From Actinobacteria bacterium IMCC26207 (GTDB taxonomy: Bacteria > Actinomycetota > Acidimicrobiia > Acidimicrobiales > Microtrichaceae), in NCBI GenBank assembly GCA_001025035.1, contig LCZK01000010.1, positions 434,001 to 498,000 on the forward strand: a stretch of DNA of 64,000 nt, read 5' to 3'. The translations under genes and the position numbers were made by a program. Positions 1-8,545 of the stretch are shown one piece after another. The notes below the pieces were generated by a model. It was not told the DNA's origin and ran no database searches. It saw only the letters and a program-made list of their open reading frames with translations. Each line of letters opens with the position of its first letter. Position 1 is the first letter of the stretch.

Positions 1-1578
1 CCGGCGCGTACAGTCGTGATTGAGCGGCTCAGCAAATTCAATGGCGAAGGCCACGAGTTCTTGACACCCGGGCAGTTCACACAGCTCACTGGCCGTGCCG
101 GCCGACGCGGAATCGACGACCAAGGCTCGGCTGTGGTGCTGTGGTCGCCCTTCTGCACATTCGCCCAGGTGGCCACTCTGGCAGCAAGTCGGGAGTTTCC
201 CCTAGTCTCGTCGTTCCGGCCCACCTACAACATGGCTGCCAATCTGATTGAGCGTTATGAAGAAGCTCCGGCGATGGAAGTACTCACTCGTTCCTTTGCT
301 CAATTCCAGACTGACCGAGCAGTAGTCCTGCTGTCTGCGCGAGTTCATAACCTCGAGCTAGAGATCGACGAGTACCGCTCAGAACAAGCCAGCAACAGCG
401 AGTTGGTGTTCGACGTGGCGGGATATGTAGAGATCACCGATTCCATCCGGCAACTCAAGCGCGATGCCCGTGGCAACCGAGTTGCAGTAGACAAGGCGCT
501 GGCGGCATTGCGGCCAGGGGATGTTCTGGAACGGGGTACCCGCAAGGGGAGCAAGCTGTTCTTAGTGCTATCGGTATCCTCTCGAAAGGGGGGAGTCATG
601 CGTGTTCGAGGCGTAAACCCGAGCGGAAATTCGGCCTCGGTGGAAGCTGCCACTGTGAGTGGTTCTCTGCAGCCGGTAGCTCACATCGATCTGCCAGTTC
701 CCTATATGCCAAAGGACCCCAACTACCGAAGGCAGTGCGCCGGGCTCCTTAAGCGCCTGAATCCAAAGCGCCTGAACGCAGCGCGCCTGCCTGACATGGG
801 TCAGCATGAAGCCGGCCCTGAACGCTCAGAAGCTGCTGCGAGCTGGGGCGCTGACCCGTATCTCGATGCCTTGCAGGCACAGCAGGACCATCCGCTCCAT
901 GATCACCCCGATCGAGATCAGCTCATGCGTGTTCAGTTCGGCCTGTCCAAACTGCAACAAGAACAGCAGTCACTAGTTCAAGAGATTGACCGCCGTGGTT
1001 CTGGCCTTGTGCAGCGGTTTGGTTCGGTTCGAGAGGTCCTTGAACGAACTGGCCACAGTGACGGATGGGCGCTGACTCCGGCTGGCCTCCGGTTACGCCG
1101 GATTTACCACGAGTCGGACCTGCTGATCTCGCTCTGTCTGACTGAGGGGATCTTTGATGGTCTCGAAGATGCCGAGCTGGCGGCACTTGTGAGTTGCGCA
1201 ACCTACGAACACCGGAGTTCTGAACCGGCCCCCGCACCACTCTTGCCGAGCACGGAACTGCGCAAGCGATTCGGCCTGATGCAGAGCACATGGAAACGCT
1301 TGGAACGTCTAGAGCGAGGCTTGAAGTTACCGCTGAGCCGTGAACCAGAAGCAGGGTTTGCCGCTTCTGCATGGTCGTGGTCTGCGGGTCAGGAACTCGA
1401 TGACATTCTCGATGAGGATCTGTTGGGCGGAGACTTTGTGCGCAATATCCGCCAGCTGATCGATCTCCTAAGACAGTTTGGCGATGTTGCACCAAACCCA
1501 ACCACGGCAAAGTCCGCACGGCGTGCCGCAGAGTCGCTCTCTCGTGGGGTCGTGCTTGCTTCGGGCGAGGTCTCGTGA
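1..1578 (+). CDS. helY: SKI2-family superfamily 2 helicase, C-terminal part (HelY-like), truncated by window edge
   Basis: The reading frame is open from the first base, so the gene begins upstream and only the C-terminal 525 or so residues are here. The visible N-terminal end carries the end of helicase motif V (ARTVV) and motif VI (QLTGRAGRRG), the arginine-finger region of Ski2/Mtr4/HelY ATPases. The remaining ~450 residues fit the long beta-rich insertion and helical DSHCT domain of that family. Such enzymes unwind RNA or DNA using ATP in the cytoplasm. A YegS-C-like gene follows within about 30 bases, a pairing I recall from other actinobacteria. The family is secure; the name HelY rests on resemblance to the mycobacterial protein. 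A TTG/GTG codon at base 16 is an internal valine, not the true start. Confidence 0.88.
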   Translation, partial: PARTVVIERLSKFNGEGHEFLTPGQFTQLTGRAGRRGIDDQGSAVVLWSPFCTFAQVATLAASREFPLVSSFRPTYNMAANLIERYEEAPAMEVLTRSFAQFQTDRAVVLLSARVHNLELEIDEYRSEQASNSELVFDVAGYVEITDSIRQLKRDARGNRVAVDKALAALRPGDVLERGTRKGSKLFLVLSVSSRKGGVMRVRGVNPSGNSASVEAATVSGSLQPVAHIDLPVPYMPKDPNYRRQCAGLLKRLNPKRLNAARLPDMGQHEAGPERSEAAASWGADPYLDALQAQQDHPLHDHPDRDQLMRVQFGLSKLQQEQQSLVQEIDRRGSGLVQRFGSVREVLERTGHSDGWALTPAGLRLRRIYHESDLLISLCLTEGIFDGLEDAELAALVSCATYEHRSSEPAPAPLLPSTELRKRFGLMQSTWKRLERLERGLKLPLSREPEAGFAASAWSWSAGQELDDILDEDLLGGDFVRNIRQLIDLLRQFGDVAPNPTTAKSARRAAESLSRGVVLASGEVS

Positions 1579-1609
1579 GGGTGTGTCAGTTTGGATCCCA
1601 GGCTCAGAG

Positions 1610-2254
1610 ATGACAATCCGCAAGGGTGAAACATGGGGCGAACCCGCTGGAATCGAGCGTCCAAGTGAGTTTGTGTCCACCGACTCCGAGTTGGCAGCAG
1701 TCCTACAGGGTTACCGGAACTCCCAGACGGTTGCTCCAGTGATCGGTCTACTCGGCGGTTCGCTGCACCGGACCCTTGGTGCGCCACAGCGAGACGAAGC
1801 AGCACTCAGAGCGGGGCAGGGGTATATCTATCCGATAGATGTGGGAATTTTAGAGTTCAGTGATACGCAGGGAGAAGAGCACGAGGTGGTTTTTGTGGCG
1901 CATCTGCTCGCCTTGACAGATCCCAGATCAAGACTCTGGAAAGGCCGCACAGTCGTCGCTATGAATGCCGCATTCCTTGATGACTTGAACCTGGCACCTA
2001 AATCACATCCCAACGATGGCCGACTCGATGTGACGGATGGGCAACTCAATAGGTCACAGAGGAAGCAGGCCTTGCGCCGGGCTGTGAGCGGTTCGCATCT
2101 GCCGCACCCTGCACTGATCGAGCAGCGGGTGAGCAACCGATTAGAGATTCGCGGGAATACTGAGTTTCGTTTCTTGGCCGATGGACGGCCCTGTGGGGCT
2201 GCCCGGCAGTTCTCAATCACATGCAGTCCCGATGCTGCAAGAATTTTGCTTTGA
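1610..2254 (+). CDS. YegS C-terminal / diacylglycerol-kinase-like protein lacking a canonical kinase loop
   Basis: A 214-residue protein resembling the C-terminal beta-sandwich of YegS/diacylglycerol kinases. The motif HPNDGRLDV (near residue 145) matches the conserved P-DG-LDV signature of that domain. The glycine-rich nucleotide loop GGDGT is absent; the nearest segment is GLLGGSLHRTLG near residue 45, which is also how I remember this actinobacterial subfamily. Kinase activity is therefore doubtful. I chose the ATG at 1610 because the conserved-looking N-terminus (MTIRKGETWGEP) begins there; a GTG at 1583, just after the helicase stop, is an alternative start in the same frame. It is probably cotranscribed with the helicase. 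The biological role is unknown. Confidence 0.72.
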   Translation: MTIRKGETWGEPAGIERPSEFVSTDSELAAVLQGYRNSQTVAPVIGLLGGSLHRTLGAPQRDEAALRAGQGYIYPIDVGILEFSDTQGEEHEVVFVAHLLALTDPRSRLWKGRTVVAMNAAFLDDLNLAPKSHPNDGRLDVTDGQLNRSQRKQALRRAVSGSHLPHPALIEQRVSNRLEIRGNTEFRFLADGRPCGAARQFSITCSPDAARILL

Positions 2255-2299
2255 TGCAGCTTCAGCGCAATATGGGCAGACCTCGCTAGCCTGAGTTCC

Positions 2300-3286
2300 A
2301 TGCAGGCATGGCATCTTCCTGAATCACCAGGTCAGTTTGTGTGGGGCGAAGTCCCAGATCCCGAGGCTGGCCCGGGCCAAGTCAGGGTTCGGGTTCGTGC
2401 TTCGGCCCTCAATCATATGGATCTTTGGCTCACCACGGGACTTCCCAAACCTCCAGTGTTTCCGCATGTTCCGGGAAATGATGTTGCGGGAGTAGTTGAG
2501 TCACTAGGCGAGGGTGTGACGAGCTTTGCGATAGGTGATGAGGTTGTAATCAACACGGCCCTCGTACCTGAGTCTGCTTTGCAGCGTGGGGTTGACTCGG
2601 TTCTCGATCCGAAGATGCGACTGCTAGGGGAGCACTGCTGGGGAGGCCACGGAGAGTTCTGTGTGGTGGCCGCACATCAGCTTGAGTTCAAGCCAAAGAA
2701 CCGGACTTGGGCCGAGGTTGCCTCCTACCCGGTGTGCACAACCACAGCATGGAGGCTCTTGCGAAGAGCCCGACTCGCTCCAGACGAGACGGTGCTCATC
2801 ACAGGAATCGGCGGCGGTGTGGCAACGGCTGCGATGCAGCTAGCGATTCACCTTGGGGCACGCGTTTTTGTTACCTCACGAGACCCGGCCAAGCGCGCTC
2901 GAGCGCTCGAGCTTGGTGCCGAAGGTGCTTTTGATTCCAAGGGGCCCTATCCGATCAGCGCTGATGTCGTGGTAGATAGCATCGGCCCAGCTACATGGGA
3001 ATATTCCGTACGCACTCTTCGACACGGCGGGCGCATGTGCGTCTGCGGTGGGACCTCCGGGCCAAAAGTCGAGCTGAATCTGCCCCGATTGTTCTTTAAA
3101 CAGCTTGATATTTTGGGGGCGAGTTGCGGCAGTCAGGATGAGTTCCGGTACGTGACTTCCTTGATGGAACAAGGATTACCAGTGGTGCTCGATGAGATCC
3201 TGCCATTGTCTGAATTTCCACGAGGGCTTGACCGACTCCGCACGGCATCTCAATTGGGCAAAGTCGTCTTGGAGCATCCGGAGTGA
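2300..3286 (+). CDS. MDR-family NAD(P)-dependent oxidoreductase (quinone-reductase/zinc-dehydrogenase-like)
   Basis: A 328-residue medium-chain dehydrogenase/reductase. The N-terminal GroES-like domain shows ALNHMDLWLTTGLP and the HVPGNDVAGVV segment, followed by a glycine-rich Rossmann motif GIGGGVA near residue 172 and TSRDPAKRARALELGA, where the basic residues could contact NADP. The length fits the family (320-340). The cysteine-rich structural zinc lobe of classical alcohol dehydrogenases is not evident, so a zinc-free quinone-reductase or enoyl-reductase type is possible. The stop codon overlaps the GTG start of the M20 amidohydrolase by 4 bases (GTGA), indicating translational coupling. 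The substrate cannot be deduced. Confidence 0.85.
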   Translation: MQAWHLPESPGQFVWGEVPDPEAGPGQVRVRVRASALNHMDLWLTTGLPKPPVFPHVPGNDVAGVVESLGEGVTSFAIGDEVVINTALVPESALQRGVDSVLDPKMRLLGEHCWGGHGEFCVVAAHQLEFKPKNRTWAEVASYPVCTTTAWRLLRRARLAPDETVLITGIGGGVATAAMQLAIHLGARVFVTSRDPAKRARALELGAEGAFDSKGPYPISADVVVDSIGPATWEYSVRTLRHGGRMCVCGGTSGPKVELNLPRLFFKQLDILGASCGSQDEFRYVTSLMEQGLPVVLDEILPLSEFPRGLDRLRTASQLGKVVLEHPE

Positions 3287-4443
3287 CTGGAGCATCGGGA
3301 GCGGCTGGATTATCTGCGCAGGCCAAGCAGCGAGCAGCTGAGCTGGTTCAGAGCCAGTCGGACTTGCTCGTTGACATCTCACATCAGATTTGGGAGAGGC
3401 CCGAGTTAGCCTTTCAGGAGCGATATGCCCATGACCTTTTGTGTAAGACCCTGCGTGAGAACGGACTAGATGCTCAGGCGCATGCCTATGGTCTCGAGAC
3501 TGCTTTCGTAGCCTCGGCAGGTACCGAAGGACCAGAGATTGCAGTGCTCTGTGAGTACGACGCATTGCCAGGGATAGGTCACGCTTGTGGCCACAACGTA
3601 ATTGCAGCGGCAGGCCTTGGGGCTGGACTTGCCGCAGCGAGTTTGGCTGCGGAGTTGGGAGGCCGAGTCAGAATTCTTGGCACACCTGCCGAAGAAGGCG
3701 GAGGCGGCAAAGTCTTTATGTTGCGTCAAGGTGCCTTTAACGGGGTAGATGCCGCAATGATGGTTCATCCGGCGGATCATGACCTTCCCACACTCACGAC
3801 TCTTGCAGTTCATACGCTCCATGTTCACTACAGCGGGGTTGCATCACACGCCGCTGCAGCGCCTCACCTAGGTCGAAACGCACTGGATGCAGCCGTTCTT
3901 GGTTACGTAAACATCGCTGCGTTGAGGCAGCACATCCGCAGCGATGAGCGCGTACATGGCGTGTTCCCCAATGCCGGAGAGCAGCCAAATATTGTGCCGA
4001 GTACTGCTAGTGCTCATTGGTATGTCCGAGCGTCAACCACCGAGCGTCTTGAAGAACTCAAAGAGCGAGTTGTCAACTGTCTGGCAGCCGGAGCGCTAGC
4101 CGCTGGCTGCGTCATGGATCTGAATTGGGTTGACCCTGCCTATAGCGAGATGAGCGATAACGATCAGTTGCTCAGCAGGTATCAACGTAATGCGGAGTTC
4201 CTCGGGCGGCCGTTCGAAGACTCCGAGGTGGTTGGCTACGTCACGGGAAGCACAGATATGGGGAATCTGAGCCAAGTCATGCCCACTATTCACCCTCTCA
4301 TTGCAGTCGCTCCACCTGGAGTCTCGATTCACACGCCGGAATTTGCAGCATGTGCTCGCAGCGAGGCCGGGGATAGCGCAGTACTGGACGGAGCCACAGC
4401 GCTAGCTGCAACAATCATTGACTGCTGGCTTGACCCTTTGTGA
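3283..4443 (+). CDS. M20 family metal-dependent amidohydrolase (AbgB/aminoacylase-like)
   Basis: A 386-residue peptidase-M20-like amidohydrolase. The HACGHNV motif near residue 100 supplies metal ligands, GTPAEEGGGGK near residue 135 holds the catalytic/metal glutamates, and STDMGNL near residue 323 with a C-terminal histidine region completes the dinuclear site. A lid/dimerisation domain lies between residues ~180 and 300. Family members hydrolyse N-acyl or N-aminobenzoyl amino acids; the lack of a signal peptide indicates a cytoplasmic enzyme. It starts with GTG inside the stop of the preceding oxidoreductase, so the two are likely coupled. It most resembles the AbgB/amidohydrolase branch rather than carboxypeptidases, but the substrate is unassigned. 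Confidence 0.9.
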   Translation: MTGASGAAGLSAQAKQRAAELVQSQSDLLVDISHQIWERPELAFQERYAHDLLCKTLRENGLDAQAHAYGLETAFVASAGTEGPEIAVLCEYDALPGIGHACGHNVIAAAGLGAGLAAASLAAELGGRVRILGTPAEEGGGGKVFMLRQGAFNGVDAAMMVHPADHDLPTLTTLAVHTLHVHYSGVASHAAAAPHLGRNALDAAVLGYVNIAALRQHIRSDERVHGVFPNAGEQPNIVPSTASAHWYVRASTTERLEELKERVVNCLAAGALAAGCVMDLNWVDPAYSEMSDNDQLLSRYQRNAEFLGRPFEDSEVVGYVTGSTDMGNLSQVMPTIHPLIAVAPPGVSIHTPEFAACARSEAGDSAVLDGATALAATIIDCWLDPL

Positions 4444-4564
4444 GCCTGAAATCCTGAGTAGTGCGGATACCGAAAGTGCTGATTTGGCAGAAATATCGTC
4501 TGTTTTGCTTGATTTACCCTGCCGGGTCGCCAACGTGCCCGCCGATGGGACCTATTGTGGCTAG

Positions 4565-6190
4565 GTGAGTTCCCTCGTACCAACGTACGTCGCAGAGCAG
4601 TTCACGGAGGAGGAGCAAGTTGTCCTCCGGCGGTACTTCTCAAATCTCGACGGTCCAGTCTTTGCGCTTGTCAACCTTCCCGAGGTGGTGAAGGGTGCGC
4701 TGTTTGCGCGTTATTCCCGATCTGCTAAGTCGCTGCGGAGGTTGTTCGTCGACGAGTTCGTCGGGGAGCTTGATACGACTGGTGATGAGTCAGTAGATGC
4801 GACGATTGGTTTGGATCGCGCCGAGGCTCTCTACGACCGAATCTTTTTTGAATACGGCGACGACAGCGTCGCTCAGCTAGGTGGAGTACACCTTGCATGT
4901 GAGCAGGCCTCGAATCTGCTCACCAAGATTCTGGAGTGGGGTCGGCTGATGTCGTACCTTGAGCAATCGACTCGATACATCCCCTATGACGAGCGGCTTG
5001 GTGGTCGGTTCCGCTATCACCGTGATCCCGAAGTTCTCGGGTCCAATATGGGGGCTCGGTATGTAGGCGATATGGACCGCTTATTTGATACCTACGGAGA
5101 GCTTGCACGTTCAATTCAGGAGCACTTCCGGGAGCGCTACCCAAAGAACGAACAGGATTCCGACTTCGTTTATCGGCAGGCCATTCGGGCCAAGGCCTTT
5201 GATGCCACCAGAGGAATCCTTCCCGCTGCCTCGCTCTCCAATGTTGGAATCTATGGCTCGGGTCAGGGTTTCGAAGCCTTACTCCTGCGGATGCGCTCTC
5301 ACCCACTGCCAGAGGCTCGGCAATATTCGGAATTGATGCTGGTTGAGCTGCGTAAGGTCATACCTAGCTTTCTGCGGCGAGTTGATCTTCCAGACCGAGG
5401 CGGAGCTTCCTCGAAGTACATGTCCAACAACCGTGAAGCTATGGAAACTGTTGCCTACGAGATGTTGCCCGGGGACGAATCCTCTGGCCTAGCGGCCCCA
5501 ACGGTGACCCTGCTCGATTGGGATCCCGAGGGCGAAGTCAAAGTCATTGCGGCGATGCTGTATCCGCATACCAGTATTCCAGAGGCCCAGATTCTTGACC
5601 GGGTACGCCTGATGTCGGTTGATGACCGACTCGCAGTCGCTCGGGCATATGTTGGCGAGCGAACAAATAGGCGTCATAAGCCTGGCCGGGCATTAGAGCG
5701 AACTGATTATCGCTTTGATGTTGTCTCTGACTACGGCGCGTTCCGTGACCTGCAGCGTCACAGACTCATGACTATTGAATGGCAAGAACTTACGCCTCGG
5801 CATGGGTACACGCGACCAGTTTCTATCGATGACGCTGGACTCACGGCCCAGTTTGATGAGGCCATGGGTATCTCAAAGGATCTCTGGACCGACTTGTCCG
5901 AACGATTCCCTGAGCGTGCTGGGTACGCAGTCTCCTTGGCGTATCGCATCCGTTACGCCATGCAGTTCAACGCACGTGAAGCCATGCATTTGATTGAATT
6001 GCGAACCTCTATTCAGGGCCATCCCAGCTATCGCTCTGTGGGCCAAGAAATGCATCGCCTCATCGCCGAGCAGGCGGGCCACAGGACCATTGCCGAGATG
6101 ATGCTGTTTGTGGATCACTCGGGTGAGCCAGAACTTGAGCGTCTTCAGGCTGAACGTCAAGCTGAGACTCGCCGTAGTCCTGCGAGCTAG
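4565..6190 (+). CDS. tandem ThyX-domain protein (FAD-dependent thymidylate synthase-like)
   Basis: A 541-residue protein, about twice the length of ThyX, with two ThyX-like halves. In the first, residues ~127-138 (GRLMSYLEQSTRY) match the ThyX signature RHRxxSxxxxSxRY except that the RHR is replaced by WGR. In the second, residues ~399-413 have an intact RHR, but the following serine/threonine spacing is altered (RHRLMTIEWQELTPR). ThyX makes dTMP from dUMP using FAD, methylenetetrahydrofolate and NADPH. Long double-domain homologues occur in actinobacteria and I know of no proven role for them. The GTG start at 4565 follows CTAG and leaves ~120 bases upstream for a promoter. No thyA or folate gene is adjacent. 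Thymidylate synthase activity is uncertain given the motif changes. Confidence 0.82.
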   Translation: MSSLVPTYVAEQFTEEEQVVLRRYFSNLDGPVFALVNLPEVVKGALFARYSRSAKSLRRLFVDEFVGELDTTGDESVDATIGLDRAEALYDRIFFEYGDDSVAQLGGVHLACEQASNLLTKILEWGRLMSYLEQSTRYIPYDERLGGRFRYHRDPEVLGSNMGARYVGDMDRLFDTYGELARSIQEHFRERYPKNEQDSDFVYRQAIRAKAFDATRGILPAASLSNVGIYGSGQGFEALLLRMRSHPLPEARQYSELMLVELRKVIPSFLRRVDLPDRGGASSKYMSNNREAMETVAYEMLPGDESSGLAAPTVTLLDWDPEGEVKVIAAMLYPHTSIPEAQILDRVRLMSVDDRLAVARAYVGERTNRRHKPGRALERTDYRFDVVSDYGAFRDLQRHRLMTIEWQELTPRHGYTRPVSIDDAGLTAQFDEAMGISKDLWTDLSERFPERAGYAVSLAYRIRYAMQFNAREAMHLIELRTSIQGHPSYRSVGQEMHRLIAEQAGHRTIAEMMLFVDHSGEPELERLQAERQAETRRSPAS

Positions 6191-6286
6191 CCGTACTCCA
6201 GTGAGCTACCGGGGTTTGCGGCAATCCTGAGTGTCCTGAGGGCCGAGGAACTTGCCAAAGTTTGAGCAGAAAGCGCTCTTTTTGGA

Positions 6287-6904
6287 ATGGATGCGCACAA
6301 GTGGCTATTTGAGTGTCTAGGATGCGGCCCGACTCAAGCCGATTTCTGGTTTGTCTACGTGAACGGAAGAGAAATCTTGGAAGATGACATTGATGGCGAA
6401 GAGGCCGAAGCCCTTGAGGAGGACGAACTCGAGGAAGACGAACTCGAGGAAGACGAGCTAGAGGATGACGGTGAACTCGACGATCTTGTGGTCGGAGACG
6501 TCATCGTTGACGATGTCTCTGCTGAGGTTGTTGTCGAGGAAGAAGAGGATGATGCTCCAGCCGCTCGGCGTAAGCGTCCTTCCGATGTCAATGACGACGA
6601 AGATGAAGACGTAGACCCTGACGACGTAGAGGCTGACCTCGACGCCATTTTGAAGGACCGAATCGCAGCTACTCCTGACGACGAGGATGAAGAAGAAGAA
6701 ATTTCCGATGCCTCTTCTGATGCGGACGGTACAGAACGGGTTGCAGCCAAGTCTGCTGAAGAGTTCACCTGTGGGACCTGTTTCATGATTGTCCACCCCC
6801 GCCAGTTCGGACCTAAAGACAATCTTGTTTGCCCCGAGGGCTACTCACCCTGCCCTTCGATTGCACAGGTTCAGAAGCGACTCAAGAAGGCTGCAAAGAA
6901 GTAG
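6287..6904 (+). CDS. highly acidic actinobacterial protein with C-terminal zinc-ribbon-like Cys pairs (DUF4193-like)
   Basis: A 205-residue protein dominated by Asp/Glu from residue ~32 to 150, including three near-perfect LEEDE pentamers around residues 44-58. The C-terminal 45 residues contain FTCGTCF and then CPEGYSPCPS, four cysteines that could bind one zinc. The segment DVEADLDAILKDR is typical of a small conserved actinobacterial family that I recall as DUF4193-like; its function is unknown. The first ~25 residues (including two CxxC-like cysteines) look unlike the family, so a start at GTG 6359 or TTG 6377 (preceded by GGAAGAG) is also plausible. A Ser-rich reading frame on the other strand is only the complement of the acidic codons. 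Confidence 0.72.
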   Translation: MDAHKWLFECLGCGPTQADFWFVYVNGREILEDDIDGEEAEALEEDELEEDELEEDELEDDGELDDLVVGDVIVDDVSAEVVVEEEEDDAPAARRKRPSDVNDDEDEDVDPDDVEADLDAILKDRIAATPDDEDEEEEISDASSDADGTERVAAKSAEEFTCGTCFMIVHPRQFGPKDNLVCPEGYSPCPSIAQVQKRLKKAAKK

Positions 6905-6964
6905 AACTTGCCGTGTCGGTGTTCTGACTTTCAGGCTCGACAAAATCAGGGCATCCTTGTACCT

Positions 6965-7540
6965 ATGTCAGAGCAGCTAGATCTGGATGAATCGGGAAGG
7001 CAGCAGGATGCTGCATCCTCGGCGCCATCTACCCAGGAGAATTTTGGTTCGCTGCTTTCGGCAATCCCGAGACTGTTCGACCGCAGCGTTCGTCAGTTTG
7101 AGCTAGCAAGTTCCTTGCTTGTGGCGCTGACCTGTCATGCTGCGAGTTCCAGCGTTCATGAGGTCACGGCTACCGAACTGCTCGAGGCAGGTGCAGTACA
7201 GCCGGAACCCCTCGACGTGCTCGATGTGTTGCAAGCCGAACCTCTTGAGTCCGAGCGGGGTACAGATGGCAGTCTCCAGAACGAGATGGCGAATACAGGC
7301 GCCTCAAGCATGGCTCCTGAAGCGGTCCCAGAGGTTGCTGGCGTGCAGGTACTCGAATCGGAGCTAGGAGTTCCTGATTACGACAGTCTTGCGGCCTCTC
7401 AAGTTGTGCCAAGACTTGCCATGCTTTCGGCTGCGGATCTTCAAGCAATAGTTGACTATGAACTAGCGCATCGCCGCCGGCAAACAATTCTGAACCGTGC
7501 CCTTGAGCTTTTGGATTCAAACTCAGATGAGTCTGAGTAG
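6965..7540 (+). CDS. conserved actinobacterial protein with C-terminal PDYD...VVPRL domain, function unknown
   Basis: A 191-residue acidic, Ala/Glu-rich protein. The last ~50 residues (PDYDSLAASQVVPRLAMLSAADLQAIVDYELAHRRR split across that stretch) form a compact amphipathic helical motif found at the end of several actinobacterial proteins, including some described as associated with lipid droplets. The N-terminal half has a segment GSLLSAIPRLFDRSVRQFELASSLL that could be an amphipathic or membrane-surface helix. ATG 6965 was chosen over an upstream TTG because the intervening residues are low quality. The gene overlaps the GNAT gene by 14 bases. A lipid-surface role is an inference from resemblance only. 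Confidence 0.62.
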   Translation: MSEQLDLDESGRQQDAASSAPSTQENFGSLLSAIPRLFDRSVRQFELASSLLVALTCHAASSSVHEVTATELLEAGAVQPEPLDVLDVLQAEPLESERGTDGSLQNEMANTGASSMAPEAVPEVAGVQVLESELGVPDYDSLAASQVVPRLAMLSAADLQAIVDYELAHRRRQTILNRALELLDSNSDESE

Positions 7541-8078
7541 CACTGGACCCGACCCAGACATTGAGCAGTTCGCTCCGGAAACGGGTTTGTTAGATATCGA
7601 GTTGAAGACGGCTGTTCGTCCAGCCAGGCTCGAGGATGCACCTGAGCTTGCCCGATTGCGAGACTTGGCCTGCGAGCACATTGCGCAGCAGCGCGGGGGA
7701 GCAGTAGCGCTGCTCAGCGAGTTCCCGGAGCAGGACTCACTCAAGGCCAGCCTTGAGCCCGGATCTGCTACAGAACGCCTATTCATCATTGCTCTGATTG
7801 GGAATACTCCGGTCGGCTACTGCTCAGCTGCGATAACGCAGCTTGAACAGGGCTATGCGCTCTGTCGGATCAGCGAACTCTTTGTTGAATCACCAGCACA
7901 AGAAATCGGGATGGGTGCGCTGCTCCTGCAGTTCACCACGGAATGGGCAGTCGAGCGCCAATGCGCTGGGATTGACGCCACGGTTATGCCTGGTGATCGT
8001 GAGACCAAGAACTTCTTCGAGACCTTTGGTCTTGTAGCACGAGCAATCACCGTGCATCAGGACCTTTCTGGCAGATGA
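7527..8078 (+). CDS. GNAT family N-acetyltransferase
   Basis: A 183-residue GNAT protein. VRPARLEDAPELARLRDLA starts the fold at about residue 26, GYCSAAI marks central strand beta-4, and the acetyl-CoA pyrophosphate-binding region is around residues 130-140 (AQEIGMGALLLQFTTEW), where the canonical QxxGxG/A is represented by QEIGMG. C-terminal NFFETFG is the usual GNAT end motif. The N-terminal ~25 residues are an extension. The ATG at 7527 overlaps the end of the previous gene, and its stop overlaps the start of the Nudix-like gene (ATGA at 8075-8078), so the three form a coupled set. The acceptor substrate is unknown. Confidence 0.83.
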   Translation: MSLSSTGPDPDIEQFAPETGLLDIELKTAVRPARLEDAPELARLRDLACEHIAQQRGGAVALLSEFPEQDSLKASLEPGSATERLFIIALIGNTPVGYCSAAITQLEQGYALCRISELFVESPAQEIGMGALLLQFTTEWAVERQCAGIDATVMPGDRETKNFFETFGLVARAITVHQDLSGR

Positions 8079-8473
8079 GTCATCTAGCCGTCCACGTAGC
8101 CGCCCTTGTGGTGAGTGGGGATGACTTTCTGATGCTGAGGCAACACAAAAACTGGGCTTTACCCGCCACAGCCGTTCGCTACGGCGAGACGCTGGCCGAG
8201 GCGGTGGTTCGAGCACTAGGAGACCAAGTCGGTGTGGCCGAGGCTATCTGTGGCCCGTTCATCGGTTGGGCTGAGTCAATCGACACCGAGACACCACAGA
8301 GCCACACACTGACTATGTACTTTCGGGCGGTGCTTCTTGATTCAACGACCCAACCTGCGTCACAGACTGCAGAGGTTCGCTGGATCCCATCTTGGGACGC
8401 GGCAGAACTCGGCTTGGCGGACGGCCTCGCCGAGTTCCTCGGTGAGCACGGATTGATCGAGACCCTTATCTGA
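8075..8473 (+). CDS. Nudix-fold protein with degenerate Nudix box
   Basis: A 132-residue protein with the size and strand pattern of Nudix hydrolases. The Nudix consensus (G-x5-E-x7-REUxEExGU) falls at residues ~30-54, where the sequence reads ATAVRYGETLAEAVV then RALGDQVGV. The first Gly is Thr, and the three carboxylates of REUxEE become Ala, Asp and Gln. Since these glutamates coordinate the catalytic magnesium, hydrolase activity is probably weakened or lost, and the protein may act as a ligand-binding or regulatory Nudix homologue. It is translationally coupled to the GNAT gene by a 4-base overlap and is followed by a strong hairpin. Confidence 0.78.
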   Translation: MSHLAVHVAALVVSGDDFLMLRQHKNWALPATAVRYGETLAEAVVRALGDQVGVAEAICGPFIGWAESIDTETPQSHTLTMYFRAVLLDSTTQPASQTAEVRWIPSWDAAELGLADGLAEFLGEHGLIETLI

Positions 8474-8496
8474 ATCCCGCTTCCCGATTCTGTTAT

Positions 8497-8526
8497 GCGC
8501 CTGACCCCCTAGAGGGGGTCAGGCGC
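8497..8526. terminator. bidirectional hairpin between convergent genes
   Basis: A perfect inverted repeat: a 13-bp GC-rich stem (GCGCCTGACCCCC paired with its complement) closed by the tetraloop TAGA, the outer loop bases also complementary. It lies between the stop of the Nudix-like gene (8473) and the stop of the minus-strand crotonase (8546). There is no clear T-tract, which fits tail-less actinobacterial terminators. The hairpin can serve both strands. Confidence 0.85.
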
Positions 8527-8545
8527 AAGACAGAGCGAGTTGGTC

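Noticed and set aside
6355..6822. Ser-rich minus-strand frame opposite the acidic protein
   Set aside because: GAA/GAC/GAG codons read as TTC/GTC/CTC or TCC/TCG on the complement; the frame has no independent signal.
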